This document shows, piece after piece, positions 10,188-18,831 of a DNA stretch of 64,000 nt (position 1 is the stretch's first letter; the number at the start of each line of letters is the position of its first letter). The DNA lies in NCBI GenBank assembly GCA_963728285.1, contig CAVSJR010000004.1:1-64000 (forward strand), written 5' to 3'. The notes beneath the pieces were generated by a model. The model searched no databases. It had not been told where the DNA came from and worked only from the letters and a program-made list of their open reading frames with translations. Made by a program: the position numbers and the translations under genes. This DNA comes from CAVSJR01 sp963728285. GTDB lineage: Bacteria > Actinomycetota > UBA4738 > HRBIN12.

Positions 10188-11473
10188 TCAGCAGCCGACG
10201 CTGTTCTGGCGAAGCGTCGTTCCGGCCGTGTCGTGAAACGTCCACGTGAGGCCGGTCGCCGGCCCGAGGGCGCCGCCGTCCGCCGTCATGGAGAGCGCCC
10301 CGAGCTGCGGGTAGGCCTCCCAGGCGTTGCGATCGTCCGGCCGGTAGACGCGCTCCCATCGGTCGGTCCCGCTCGACACGTTGAGCTCCACCATGTGGGA
10401 GTTCCACCGCCCCGCCTGGAGCGCGGGGCTCAAGGGCTTCCACTCCTCCATCCCGTGGCCGCCGGCGTTCAAGACCAGGTCGCCGCCGTTCTTGCGATGA
10501 GCGACCAGAGGTCGGCCATGCTCGAGCCCTCGCGGTGGGCATCGAGGGACAGGATCGTCTTGTTCCAGTACGCGACGACGCAGGGGAGCGTGTTCGCCTG
10601 GAGGTCGGCCTTGAAGAACGCGTACTGCTTGCTGGTCGACCCGCAGCCGCCCACCTGGCCGCAGTTGCTGTCGAGATCGAGGTAGTGAACGCCGCCGAAG
10701 TCGAACGACGTGTAGAGGGGGCGTTGGTGCCAGTAGTCGAGCCAGGGGTCGGTGCCCTCGAGGGTGTCGTGGTTGCCGGCGGTCGGCGCCGTGTAGGAGG
10801 CCATCCTTCCCCAGGCCGTTCCCTCCCCGCTCGGGTCGTCGACGTCCGCGAGCCCGTACCAGTTCCTCATGGAGGCGTAGGTCCCGAACTCGTACACCTC
10901 GCCGAGATAGAGGAACAGGGACGGCGCCCGCGCGAGGATGGAGTCGATCACCTGGTCGTTCACGCGCTTTCCCATGGCGCCGCGTCCGACGGCCGCGATC
11001 ACCGGGTCGCCGGCCGGCGGCATCTCCGGGTGGAATCGCGCCGCCCAGTCGGCGGGGTTGCGCGGAATGCTCCCGAGGTTGCCGTTCGCCAGCGTGACCG
11101 TGAGGCGCACCTTCTCGCCGACGTCGTTCGAGGTGCTCTCCGATTGGACCGCCAGCACGCCGGTACCGTCGAGCTCCTTCCCCGTCGGCCACAGGAAGCC
11201 GTACGGGCGCTCGAAATCGCGAATGACCTCGACCGAGGAGCCCCCGCTCGGCCGGTAGGTGAAGATCAGCTTCTCGAGCTTGTCCCGGTCCTTGCCCGAG
11301 ACCGACACGGAGATGGGGACGTCGCCGGAGAGGGCGCCGTCCGGCACGGTGAGGCAGAGGGTCCAGATGTGCGAGACCCCGCACGTCTGGACCGCCACCG
11401 CATCGACCGGGGGAAGGGCCAGCACGCTCCCGGCGACCATGGCGAGGAGCGCGCCGGCGGCGCGCCATTTCAT
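10188..11473 (-). CDS. secreted metallophosphoesterase-like protein, active site degenerate (one frameshift)
   Basis: About 430 residues with a signal peptide (MKWRAAGALLAMVAG...DAVA), an N-terminal beta domain (about 30-140) and a calcineurin-like phosphoesterase domain. GNHD is kept (TAGNHDTLEG), as are the fold landmarks DLDSNCGQ and CVVAYWNKT. However, the usual GD is GE (LGEVYEFG) and the final GHxH is GGHGMEE, so several metal ligands are missing. A -1 shift near 10494 separates LWSLIA from KNGGDLVLNAGG. Compare the three intact paralogues at 44.4-51.1 kb. It is likely a non-catalytic or altered member. ATG 11473 is chosen because it places the signal peptide at the N-terminus. Confidence 0.75.
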
Positions 11474-11558
11474 ACGGACGGTTCTAGCGCGCCCCCACCG
11501 AGCGGGCATCGGGCATCGGGCGCGCCGTTCGGTCCTTCTTCGGTCGCCGTTCGGCGAC

Positions 11559-12758
11559 CTAGAGGCGGCCGGCCTCCTCGAACAGCCGGTTCATGATCAG
11601 CATCAGGGGCCAGCGGCCGCCCGCTTGCCGCCAGTTCCCGTTGCCGAGGACGACGACCGCCGTCCCCGCGTCGGGGTCGTAGAAGGCCACCGTGGCGACG
11701 CCGTAGTCGCCGCCGTTGTGGCCGATCAGCGTGCGCCCCCGATGGTGCGTCCGGTACCAGATCAATCCCTGGCCGTCGACCACCTCGGGGGCCTGGGAGC
11801 GTCGCATCTCTCGCACCGTGTCGGGCTGCAGCACGCGCACGCCGTCGAGCGTGCCGCCTCCCATGAACATCAACACGTGCCGCGCGACATCCGACGCGGA
11901 CGCACGCAGCTGCCCGTCCGGATAATCGGGGTACCCGTACTGCCCGTAGGCGACGTAGCGGTCTCGGGCGGCCGACCACCGGTAGGGCATCGCGACCTCG
12001 CGACGCGGGAGGTCGTCGAGGTGCCACGCCGTGCGGCCCATCCCGAGCGGATAGAAGATGCGGTCCTCGCACCACTCGTCGAAGGGCTTGCCTGCGGCGA
12101 CCTCCAGGACGTAGGCCGCGAGCGACGCCCCGATGTTGCTGTAGCGATAGACCTCGCCGGGGGCGAAGGAGAAGAAGTTGTTGGAGCGGTAGTACGCGCC
12201 GCCGGGCTCGAGATACCGCCGCAGGAAGACGCCGAGCGGCATCGTCGAATCGCCCTCCGAGTAGAGGTTGTCCCACACCGACCACCGGTCGCGGATCCCC
12301 GACGTGTGGGTCAGCAGGTGCCAGGTCGTGATCGGCCGGCGCGGGTGATCGGGCAGGCGGACCCGGAAGGGCAGCACGTCGTTCACGTCGGCGTGCAGGT
12401 CGAGGATGCCGTCCTCGACCCCCTGCATCACCGCCGTCGCAATGACCGTCTTCGAGACGGAGGCGAGCATGAAGGGGGTGTCGGGCCGGACGCGCCGCTC
12501 GGCCCGGATGTTCGCCCAGCCGTAGGCGCCGGACCAGACGACGGCACCGTCGCGAATCACGCTCGCCGAGAGGCCGGGCAGCCGGCCGGCGCGCATCTGC
12601 TCGAGGACGAACTCGTCCAGTGCGGCGCGCGAGCGCGTGCGGGCGCCGACCGGGGTGGCGACGAGGAGGGTGGCGATGCCGGCGAGGCCGCCGGAGCGGA
12701 GAACCTCCCGGCGTGTCAGCAGGTGTGTCGAGCGAACGGGTTCCTGATCGGAGTTCAT
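11559..12758 (-). CDS. Tat-exported serine hydrolase of the beta-lactamase/esterase family
   Basis: 399 residues. A twin-arginine signal (LLTRREVLRSGGLAGIATLL) predicts folded export. The penicillin-binding-type triad is present: SxxK (MLASVSKTVIA, about residue 100), YxN (YRYSNIGA) and HNGG in place of KTG (LIGHNGGDYG). This is a class C-like esterase, D-aminopeptidase or carboxypeptidase architecture rather than a true beta-lactamase. ATG 12758 keeps the twin arginines about 16 residues from the start; ATG 12800 is possible. It is divergent from the HbpS-like gene. The substrate is not predictable. Confidence 0.85.
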   Translation of the reverse strand: MNSDQEPVRSTHLLTRREVLRSGGLAGIATLLVATPVGARTRSRAALDEFVLEQMRAGRLPGLSASVIRDGAVVWSGAYGWANIRAERRVRPDTPFMLASVSKTVIATAVMQGVEDGILDLHADVNDVLPFRVRLPDHPRRPITTWHLLTHTSGIRDRWSVWDNLYSEGDSTMPLGVFLRRYLEPGGAYYRSNNFFSFAPGEVYRYSNIGASLAAYVLEVAAGKPFDEWCEDRIFYPLGMGRTAWHLDDLPRREVAMPYRWSAARDRYVAYGQYGYPDYPDGQLRASASDVARHVLMFMGGGTLDGVRVLQPDTVREMRRSQAPEVVDGQGLIWYRTHHRGRTLIGHNGGDYGVATVAFYDPDAGTAVVVLGNGNWRQAGGRWPLMLIMNRLFEEAGRL

Positions 12759-12951
12759 CTTCCTACGAGCGGAGCTTAGTCCGTGGGCGGGCTCGTTCAT
12801 AGCCGGGAGATCCCGGTGTCTTCTCGCGGAACACGTGGCGCTCGGACTCGAGGCCGAACCTGATTTGAGGTCGCGAGGGGGGAGTGATAGAAGGTACGCC
12901 TCAGGGACCGGTCCCTTCCGGTCGCGCGCTCCGCGGGGAGGTAGATGCTCC

Positions 12952-13368
12952 ATGGGTGCACTCGGAACGAAGGACATCGGACTCGACCAGGCCAACGCAG
13001 CCCTCGAGGCCGCCATCAAGAAGGCGGAGGAGATCGGCACCACGATGGACATCGCGGTCGTGGACGTCGGTGGGAACCTCAAGGCGTTCGCTCGGATGGA
13101 CGGCGCGTGGCTGGGAAGCATCGACATCTCCCAGAAGAAGGCGCGCACGGCACGGTTCTTCGACATGAACACGGGCGACATCGGTCAGCTGTCGCAGCCC
13201 GGAGGCCCGTTGTTCAACATCGAGCACTCCAACGGAGGCTTGATCACGTTCCCCGGCGGGGTGCCGATCAAGGACGGCGACATCGTCATCGGCGCGATCG
13301 GCGTGTCGGGCTCCACGGTCGAGAACGACCACACCGTCGCGGCGGCGGGCGCGAACGCGGTTCGGTAA
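12952..13368 (+). CDS. GlcG/HbpS-type haem-degrading or haem-binding protein
   Basis: 138 residues covering the GlcG/HbpS (DUF336) domain: LDQANAALEAAIKKAEEIGT, DIAVVDVGGNLKAFARMDGA, a KKARTARFF helix, FPGGVPIKDGDIVIGAIGVSG, and a terminal DHTVAAAGANAVR. Family members bind haem or sense redox state, or accompany glycolate and diol enzymes. ATG 12952 follows GGGGAGG at ideal spacing. It ends 52 bases before the formaldehyde dehydrogenase and is probably in the same transcript, which suggests an accessory role in that oxidation. Confidence 0.85.
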   Translation: MGALGTKDIGLDQANAALEAAIKKAEEIGTTMDIAVVDVGGNLKAFARMDGAWLGSIDISQKKARTARFFDMNTGDIGQLSQPGGPLFNIEHSNGGLITFPGGVPIKDGDIVIGAIGVSGSTVENDHTVAAAGANAVR

Positions 13369-13420
13369 CCGTCTCCCTTCCCCGACGAAGGGCGCAGAGG
13401 GTCCAAGGAGGAGGCAGAAC

Positions 13421-14614
13421 ATGGCTTCGAACCGCGGCGTCGCCTACATGGGTCCCGGAAAGGTGGAGCTGCAGGAGATCGAGTATCCCGAGCTCGCGCT
13501 CGGGGACCGCAAGCTCCAGCACGGCGTCATCCTCAAGACCGTCGCCACCAACATCTGCGGCAGCGACCAGCACATGGTCCGCGGCCGGACCACGGCGCCG
13601 GAGGGGTTGATCCTCGGACACGAGATCACCGGCGAGGTGATCGAGAAGGGGCGCGACGTGGAGTTCGTCGACGTGGGGGACCTCGTCTCGGTGCCGTTCA
13701 ACATCGCGTGCGGGCGATGCCGGAACTGCAAGGAGGGGAAGACCGGCATCTGCTTGAACGTGAACCCCGCACGACCGGGCGCCGCGTACGGCTACGTCGA
13801 CATGGGCGGGTGGATCGGCGGACAGGCGGACTACGTGACCGTGCCGTACGCCGACTGGAACTGCCTGGTGTTTCCCGACCGGGACCAGGCCATGGAGAAG
13901 ATCCGGGACCTCGCGCTGCTGTCCGATATCTTCCCGACGGGCTACCACGGTGCCTTCACGGCCGGCGTCGGACCGGGCTCCATCGTCTACGTCGCCGGGG
14001 CGGGCCCGGTCGGCCTGGCGTGCGCCACGGCCTGCCAGCTCCTCGGCGCCGCGGTCGTGATCGTCGGCGACATGATCGACGAGCGCCTGCGGCAGGCGGC
14101 GAGCTTCGGGTGCGAGACGATCGACCTGAAGGTGGACGCCTCCCTCCCCGATCAGATCGAGCAGATCGTGGGGGAGCCCGAGGTCGATGCCGCGGTCGAT
14201 TGCGTCGGGTTCGAGGCGAAGGGGCAGGGCCGGGACGCCGATACCGAGCAGCCCGCGACGGTGCTCAACTCGCTCATGGAGGTCACCCGAGCCGGCGGAG
14301 CGATCGGGATCCCGGGCCTCTACGTCACGGGCGATCCGGGCGGCGTCGACGACAACGCGAAGATCGGGATGCTCGGCATTCGCATCGGCCTCGGCTGGGC
14401 GAAGTCCCACACGTTCTCGACCGGCCAGTGTCCGGTGATGCGCTACAACCGGCAGCTGATGCAGGCGATCCTGCACGACAAGGTGCATCCGGCGAAGAAC
14501 GTCAACGTCAACGTGATCAAGCTGGACGAGGCGCCGCAGGGCTACGAGGACTTCGACAAGGGTGCCGCGAAGAAGTTCGTCATCGATCCTCACGGATCCA
14601 TCTCGAACAACTAA
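13421..14614 (+). CDS. fdhA: glutathione-independent formaldehyde dehydrogenase (Zn alcohol dehydrogenase family)
   Basis: 397 residues, close to the roughly 399 of Pseudomonas putida FdhA. Catalytic zinc ligands are in TNICGSDQH and GHEITGEV. The structural zinc loop has cysteines in ACGRCRNCKEGKTGIC. An NAD-binding motif YVAGAGPVGLA lies near residue 190. The AAYGYVDMGGWIGGQADY segment and the insertion around residues 265-280 (KGQGRDADTEQPA) are typical of the tightly NAD-bound formaldehyde dismutase/dehydrogenase subgroup. The start has AAGGAGGAGG upstream. It oxidises formaldehyde to formate without thiol cofactor, which is detoxification. Confidence 0.9.
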   Translation: MASNRGVAYMGPGKVELQEIEYPELALGDRKLQHGVILKTVATNICGSDQHMVRGRTTAPEGLILGHEITGEVIEKGRDVEFVDVGDLVSVPFNIACGRCRNCKEGKTGICLNVNPARPGAAYGYVDMGGWIGGQADYVTVPYADWNCLVFPDRDQAMEKIRDLALLSDIFPTGYHGAFTAGVGPGSIVYVAGAGPVGLACATACQLLGAAVVIVGDMIDERLRQAASFGCETIDLKVDASLPDQIEQIVGEPEVDAAVDCVGFEAKGQGRDADTEQPATVLNSLMEVTRAGGAIGIPGLYVTGDPGGVDDNAKIGMLGIRIGLGWAKSHTFSTGQCPVMRYNRQLMQAILHDKVHPAKNVNVNVIKLDEAPQGYEDFDKGAAKKFVIDPHGSISNN

Positions 14615-14669
14615 CGCGATCGGGACGGAACCGGCTTCGTCACCGTGCCGCGGCGAGATGCGGGCGGCC

Positions 14670-15431
14670 TCATTGCCGGCGAACCTTCCAGATGTGCTCG
14701 CCCGGGAAGTCGCGAGCCCAGTCGAGGGAGACGTAGTCGTACGTGGTCGTCGCCCCGTCGGCGGGCCGGAGCTCGATGAGGTCCTCGACGACGAACCCGG
14801 ATGAGCGGAACAGGCGGATCCAGTCCCCGTACGTGAGCTGCCATTCGACCGTGCGCCACTCCGGATCCTCGCTCGGGGTCCTGCCAATGCCGAAGTACGC
14901 GGTGCGAAGCTCGCGGCCCGCCGGCCGGTCGTCGTCGCCCCAGCACAGCCAGATGATGGGCGTCGCCATGTCGAAGACGAGGAGGCCGCCCGCTCGGAGC
15001 ACGCGCGCCGCCTCCGGGATCGTGCGATGGGGATCCGTGAACGACGTCGCCCCGTGATCGCAGAAGACGAGATCGAACGACGCGTCGGCGAACGGCAGCT
15101 CCTCGGCGCTCCCGCGCACGAGGGGCATGGCGACGCCGGTCTCCTCCCGGTTCGTTCGCGCGTGGCGAAGCTGGCTCGCCGAGAAGTCGATGCCCGTCAC
15201 GAGCGCCCCGCGCATCGCGACCTTGAGCCCGAACTGGGCGGCCCCGCACCCGAGCTCCAGGGCCCGGACGCCGTCGACCTCGCCGAGCGCGCGGATCTCG
15301 TCCTCCGCCACGTCCCAGGTCCCCCAGCCGAGCCTGTCCCAGCGGTTCAGCTGCGGCTCGTTGGTGGCCTGGTAGTCGTCGCTGTGAGATTCCCAGTGCC
15401 GCAGGTTCGTGCGGACGTCGTCGCGGCTCAT
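14670..15431 (-). CDS. class I SAM-dependent methyltransferase
   Basis: 253 residues. Motif I is ALELGCGAAQFGLKVA, followed by VTGIDFSASQL, a post-II LPFADASFDLVFCDHG and motif III ARVLRAGGLLVFDMA. This is a Methyltransf_11/25-type small-molecule methylase. The C-terminal half (WQLTYGDWIRLFRSSGFVVEDL) is the substrate cap. It is the last gene of the ABC-exporter operon, 10 bases after the DUF5655 protein. The substrate is unknown. ATG 15431 is preceded by GGAGGGAG about 14 bases upstream. Confidence 0.85.
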   Translation of the reverse strand: MSRDDVRTNLRHWESHSDDYQATNEPQLNRWDRLGWGTWDVAEDEIRALGEVDGVRALELGCGAAQFGLKVAMRGALVTGIDFSASQLRHARTNREETGVAMPLVRGSAEELPFADASFDLVFCDHGATSFTDPHRTIPEAARVLRAGGLLVFDMATPIIWLCWGDDDRPAGRELRTAYFGIGRTPSEDPEWRTVEWQLTYGDWIRLFRSSGFVVEDLIELRPADGATTTYDYVSLDWARDFPGEHIWKVRRQ

Positions 15432-15441
15432 GGCGTCATGT

Positions 15442-15872
15442 TCACTCCCTCCCGGCGGCGCCGTGAGCGTACGACTCGGCGACCCAGGCGGCGAGCTCGT
15501 CGTCCAGCCCTTCGGGCCCGACGACGCGCAGGTAGCTCCCGGCGATCTTTCCATACCGCTCGACCTTCACGATCCGTGGGGATCGATCGCCCGGGGCCCC
15601 TCGAGGCGGAGGCGGAGCGCACGCTGCTGCGGGATGGCGAACGCGAACCGGACGCGGACCATGAACGAGATGTAGGTCTTGACCGGGACGACCTCGACCG
15701 GCCCGCACGCCCGCACCATCGCCTCGAACCCTCGATAGAGATCGCCCACCGCCTCGGGGACGCGCGAGAGATGCTCATCCACCGTGGTCGTAACGCAGGA
15801 ATGCCACAGGTTCGGCACGTGAACCGGCGGCCGCACGGGGGCACGTCCAGAGCTGCTCCACGGCGACATCAT
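15442..15872 (-). CDS. DUF5655-like protein with N-terminal zinc-knuckle remnant (three frameshifts)
   Basis: Assembling three reading frames gives a protein of about 140 residues: a zinc-ribbon-like start (W-T-C-P-R-C-G-R-R-F-T), then NLWHSCVTTTVDEHL, a core VGDLYRGFEAMVRACGPVEV with VPVKTYISFMVRVRFAFA, and the tail IVKVERYGKIAGSYLRVVG. This matches the DUF5655 layout. One-base shifts are needed near 15837, near 15812 and near 15585. The start ATG is at 15872 or 15869, just after the permease stop. Function is unknown. It sits between permease and methyltransferase in one transcript. Confidence 0.65.
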
Positions 15873-15880
15873 GCCCGGGA

Positions 15881-16673
15881 TCACATGTAGCGGGTCACCA
15901 GGCCGCGGCGCCGGAGCTGGCGGAGCATCGCGTTCGCGAAGAAGAAGGCTCCCACGAGGTAGACGACGTCCAGCGTGAGGGCGATCGCGAGGCTCGTCAC
16001 CGGGAGGGGCTTCCCGGCCAGCACCGCGCGCATCCCCTCGAACACGTGCGACGGCGGCAGCCACCAGGCGATTGACTTGGGCCCACCCGGGGAGCACGGA
16101 CAGCGGGTAGTACACGGCGCACAACGGGCTCACGATCTCGGCGATCCCCCACGCGAAGATCTCCGCGGTGTTGCCGAACCGCAGGATCAGGCCGACGACC
16201 ATGAGCGACATCACGACCCCGAACAGCATGGCCGCGAGGATGAAGGGGATGAGGGCCCACCCGATCTCGAGGATCCCGAACGAGAACAACAGATAGGCGC
16301 CGATCGCCATGACGGACCACCCGACGGCGACCTTGGCGAGCATCCACAGCGTCGCTCCGGCGAGGTACTCGAGCGGCCGGAGCGGGGACGCGAAGACGTT
16401 GAGCGCGTTCCGGGACCACGCGGAGTCGTCGAGGAACGCGAGGCTGATGCCCTGGTTGGCCCGGAACAGCAGGTCCCAGATCAGGACGCCTCCAAGGAGG
16501 AAGCCGACCGGCAGGGGAAGCTCGGTTCCACTCGTCTCGATGAACCTCGTCAGCAGGCCCCAGATCAGCAGGTCGAGCAGCGGCCACAGGAGGATGTCGA
16601 ACAGCAGCGGGGGCGAGTGAATCGATGAGTAGAAGAATCGGCGGTAGACGGCCATGACGCGTCCGGTGCTCAT
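15881..16673 (-). CDS. ABC-2 type transporter permease (one frameshift)
   Basis: About 263 residues with six hydrophobic segments: an N-terminal SSIHSPPLLFDILLWPLLDLL, then LGGVLIWDLLFRANQG, MLAKVAVGWSVMAIGAYLLFS, and IPFILAAMLFGVVMSLMVVG. It shows the ABC-2 signature region IFAWGIAEIVSPLCAVYYPLSVLPGWAQ. A frameshift near 16078 then changes frame to IAWWLPPSHVFEGMRAVLAG and a final membrane segment ending RGLVTRYM at TGA 15881-15883. The start overlaps the stop of the ATPase gene, so they form one export system. The cargo is unknown; drug, lipid or polysaccharide are all possible. Confidence 0.8.
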
Positions 16674-17392
16674 CCTCGTTCCTCGCTCGCGATCGACAGG
16701 AACGTGCCCTCCAGGTCCTCGGCGCCGTATCGCTCCACGATCTCGGTCGGCGATCCGTCGGCGACGATTCGGCCGCTCCCCATGAAGATGACTCGGCGGC
16801 AGAGCCGCTCGATATCGGACATGTTGTGTGACGTGATCAACAGGGTGAACCGGTCCTCGCGGTGCACGTCGAGGAGGATCTCCCGGATGTGCTGTGAGAT
16901 CGCGGGGTCGAGGGAGGCCGTGGGCTCGTCGAGAAACAGCAGGCGGGGGCGGTTCAGCAGCGATTTCGCCAGCCCGAGGAGCGTCCTCTGTCCGCTGGAC
17001 AGCTGCGAGACCGTGCGCTTTGCGAGCGGGCCGAGGTCGAAGAGCTCGATCAGCTCATCCACGCGGTGACGGGTGGCTCCGTAGATGCCGGCGAAGACCC
17101 AGAGGATCTCTCGAACCTGCATGCGGTCGGGCATGCCGACGTAGCTCGCCGTGAAGTTGGCCTCCTCCAGGGCGGCGGTACGTTCCTCGGGCATGCGCCG
17201 GCCCAGCAGGCGGACCATGCCGGCATCCGGCTCGATGAGTCCGAGGAGCATCATGATGGTCGTCGTCTTCCCGGCGCCGTTCGGTCCGAGGAGCCCCACG
17301 ATGTCGCCCTCCTCGACCGCCAGATCGACGCCGTCGACCGCCCGCGTATCGTCGTAGCTCTTGATCAGTCCGGTCGCGTGAATCGCGAGCAT
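16670..17392 (-). CDS. ABC transporter ATP-binding protein, ABC-2 exporter type
   Basis: 240 residues with a complete nucleotide-binding domain: Walker A GPNGAGKTTT (about residue 36), signature SSGQRTLLGLAKSLL, Walker B LLFLDEPTASLD and H loop ITSHNMSDIERL. Short length and architecture fit drug or polysaccharide exporters paired with an ABC-2 permease, whose start overlaps this stop by four bases. It opens an operon of ATPase, permease, DUF5655 protein and methyltransferase. ATG 17392 has AGGAGGTCTCCGC upstream, a strong Shine-Dalgarno. Confidence 0.92.
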   Translation of the reverse strand: MLAIHATGLIKSYDDTRAVDGVDLAVEEGDIVGLLGPNGAGKTTTIMMLLGLIEPDAGMVRLLGRRMPEERTAALEEANFTASYVGMPDRMQVREILWVFAGIYGATRHRVDELIELFDLGPLAKRTVSQLSSGQRTLLGLAKSLLNRPRLLFLDEPTASLDPAISQHIREILLDVHREDRFTLLITSHNMSDIERLCRRVIFMGSGRIVADGSPTEIVERYGAEDLEGTFLSIASEERG

Positions 17393-17864
17393 GCGGAGAC
17401 CTCCTTTTTGACGAAGGAGTTCGTCGGGCGCAAGGGAGCTCGGCGCTGGTGGCGGGGATCGGGCACACGCCAGCCGGGCCTCGAACGAGGCGATGGCGCG
17501 CGGCGTGGCAGGGAGTCAAAGCATGTGCGGGAAAGGGTAGCACGACCTCAATGGCCAGCCCAGCGTTCGCTGGGTCGGCGCGCGCATTGATGCGACGAGC
17601 GTCACATCGTTCCTCGCCGGACGACGATATCCTCCGCGGCCGCGGGCGGACGTCGTAGGTCGGCGATCGGCCCGCCGGTGCTCGGCGGCGCGCGCCGCCG
17701 GCGGACGGGGGAGCAGGTGGAGCGAAGCGGGGAGAGTCGGCGCCTCCTGGGTACGCCTGGGCGCAGGACGGGATCGAGTCGCTGCCGCCGGCCTCCCGGG
17801 GCCACCGTGTGCGCCTGCGGCGTGCCCGCTCAAGGACACCGCGGCGAGGTCCGATGGCTACAGG
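17393..17864. other. 471-base divergent intergenic region without a recognisable gene
   Basis: This stretch separates the minus-strand ABC operon from the plus-strand secreted protein, so both promoters should lie here. I see no coding frame with family resemblance and no recognised riboswitch. One operator-like interrupted palindrome is visible at 17589-17608 (GATG-C-GACG-AG-CGTC-A-CATC, one mismatch pair). Confidence 0.5.
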
Positions 17865-18794
17865 GTGCGCGCACCCAGGAGCGTGAGCCGGGGGATCGCC
17901 CTCGCCGTTTCGGCGGTCGTCGCCGCGTCCATCCTCGCGGGGTTCGGCACGGCGCGGGCCGATACGACCGTCGTCGCCGATCCGCAGGACGCCGCCCTCG
18001 GGCCCGACATCGCCTCGGTCGAGGCAGGGCACGGCCGGCACGATCGCCTGCGGTATCGGATCACGACCTACTGGCCCTTCGTCAAGTCGGACGCCCCGTG
18101 CCTCGTCATCCAGGCCGGATTGCGGAGGGTGGAGTACACGATCTGCGGTGACGGCGACGTCATGAACGTCGACGATGCGGTGAAGACGGGCGAGGCGAAG
18201 GTGTCGAAGCCGAGCCCGTCCGGGGTCGTCTACGCCGTGCGCCCACAGGCGATCGGATCTCCCAGCTTCCACCGGTGGAAGGTCGTCGACTGGGACCAGG
18301 GGTGCCCACAGACCGTCTGCGACGTGACCCCGGACTCGGGGTGGGTGACGCATCAGCGCTGGGTGTCGTACGGACACTGGGCGTCCAGGTTCCTTCGCGA
18401 GATGCAGGTCCCTCGGTGCTCGGAGAACAAGATCGTCGTCGTCGCCTGGCAGGTGAACGAGGGCACCGCGGCGGTGTGGAACCCGCTCGCAACGACCTAC
18501 GACATGCCCGGCGCGACGAAGTACAACTCGGTCGGCGTCAGGAACTACGTCGGGCTCGGACAGGGGACCGATGCGTCGCGTTTGACGATCGAGCGTGGCT
18601 TCACGATCTACGGCTACGGCGAGATCGTTCGCAGGCTCGACCGGTGCGCGCCGCCGATGAAGACGGCCCGCGCGATCAAGCAATCGAGCTGGTGCCCCGG
18701 CTGCACGGGCGGCCACTACGTCACCGGCCTCATCCGCCAGGTCAAGGCCGACTACGGCACGTACGCCGACCGGCTGATCGCGACGGCCCGGTAG
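17865..18794 (+). CDS. secreted protein with a lysozyme-like NPLATT domain
   Basis: 309 residues. A signal peptide (GIALAVSAVVAASILAGFGTARA) precedes a beta-rich domain (about 35-110) with a possible disulphide pair. The C-terminal half carries AWQVNEGTAAVWNPLATT, then GATKYNSVGVRNY and a terminal GGHYVTGLIRQVKADY. From memory, the E-G-T...NPL-TT...GAT-YN-VGV-NY pattern recurs in actinobacterial secreted and phage-associated proteins with a lysozyme-like fold, and the glutamate of NEG would be the acid. That assignment is inference. Six or more cysteines suit extracellular folding. Start GTG 17865; GTG 17883 is an alternative. Confidence 0.7.
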   Translation: MRAPRSVSRGIALAVSAVVAASILAGFGTARADTTVVADPQDAALGPDIASVEAGHGRHDRLRYRITTYWPFVKSDAPCLVIQAGLRRVEYTICGDGDVMNVDDAVKTGEAKVSKPSPSGVVYAVRPQAIGSPSFHRWKVVDWDQGCPQTVCDVTPDSGWVTHQRWVSYGHWASRFLREMQVPRCSENKIVVVAWQVNEGTAAVWNPLATTYDMPGATKYNSVGVRNYVGLGQGTDASRLTIERGFTIYGYGEIVRRLDRCAPPMKTARAIKQSSWCPGCTGGHYVTGLIRQVKADYGTYADRLIATAR

Positions 18795-18831
18795 CCGCAC
18801 GCCTGCCACCGAGGCTCGGCGGCCGCGGGCC

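Noticed and set aside
17640..17864. Structured RNA upstream of the secreted lysozyme-like protein
   Set aside because: Many GC-rich stems can be drawn, but none with a recognised consensus. Without a folding and covariance calculation this cannot be separated from background.
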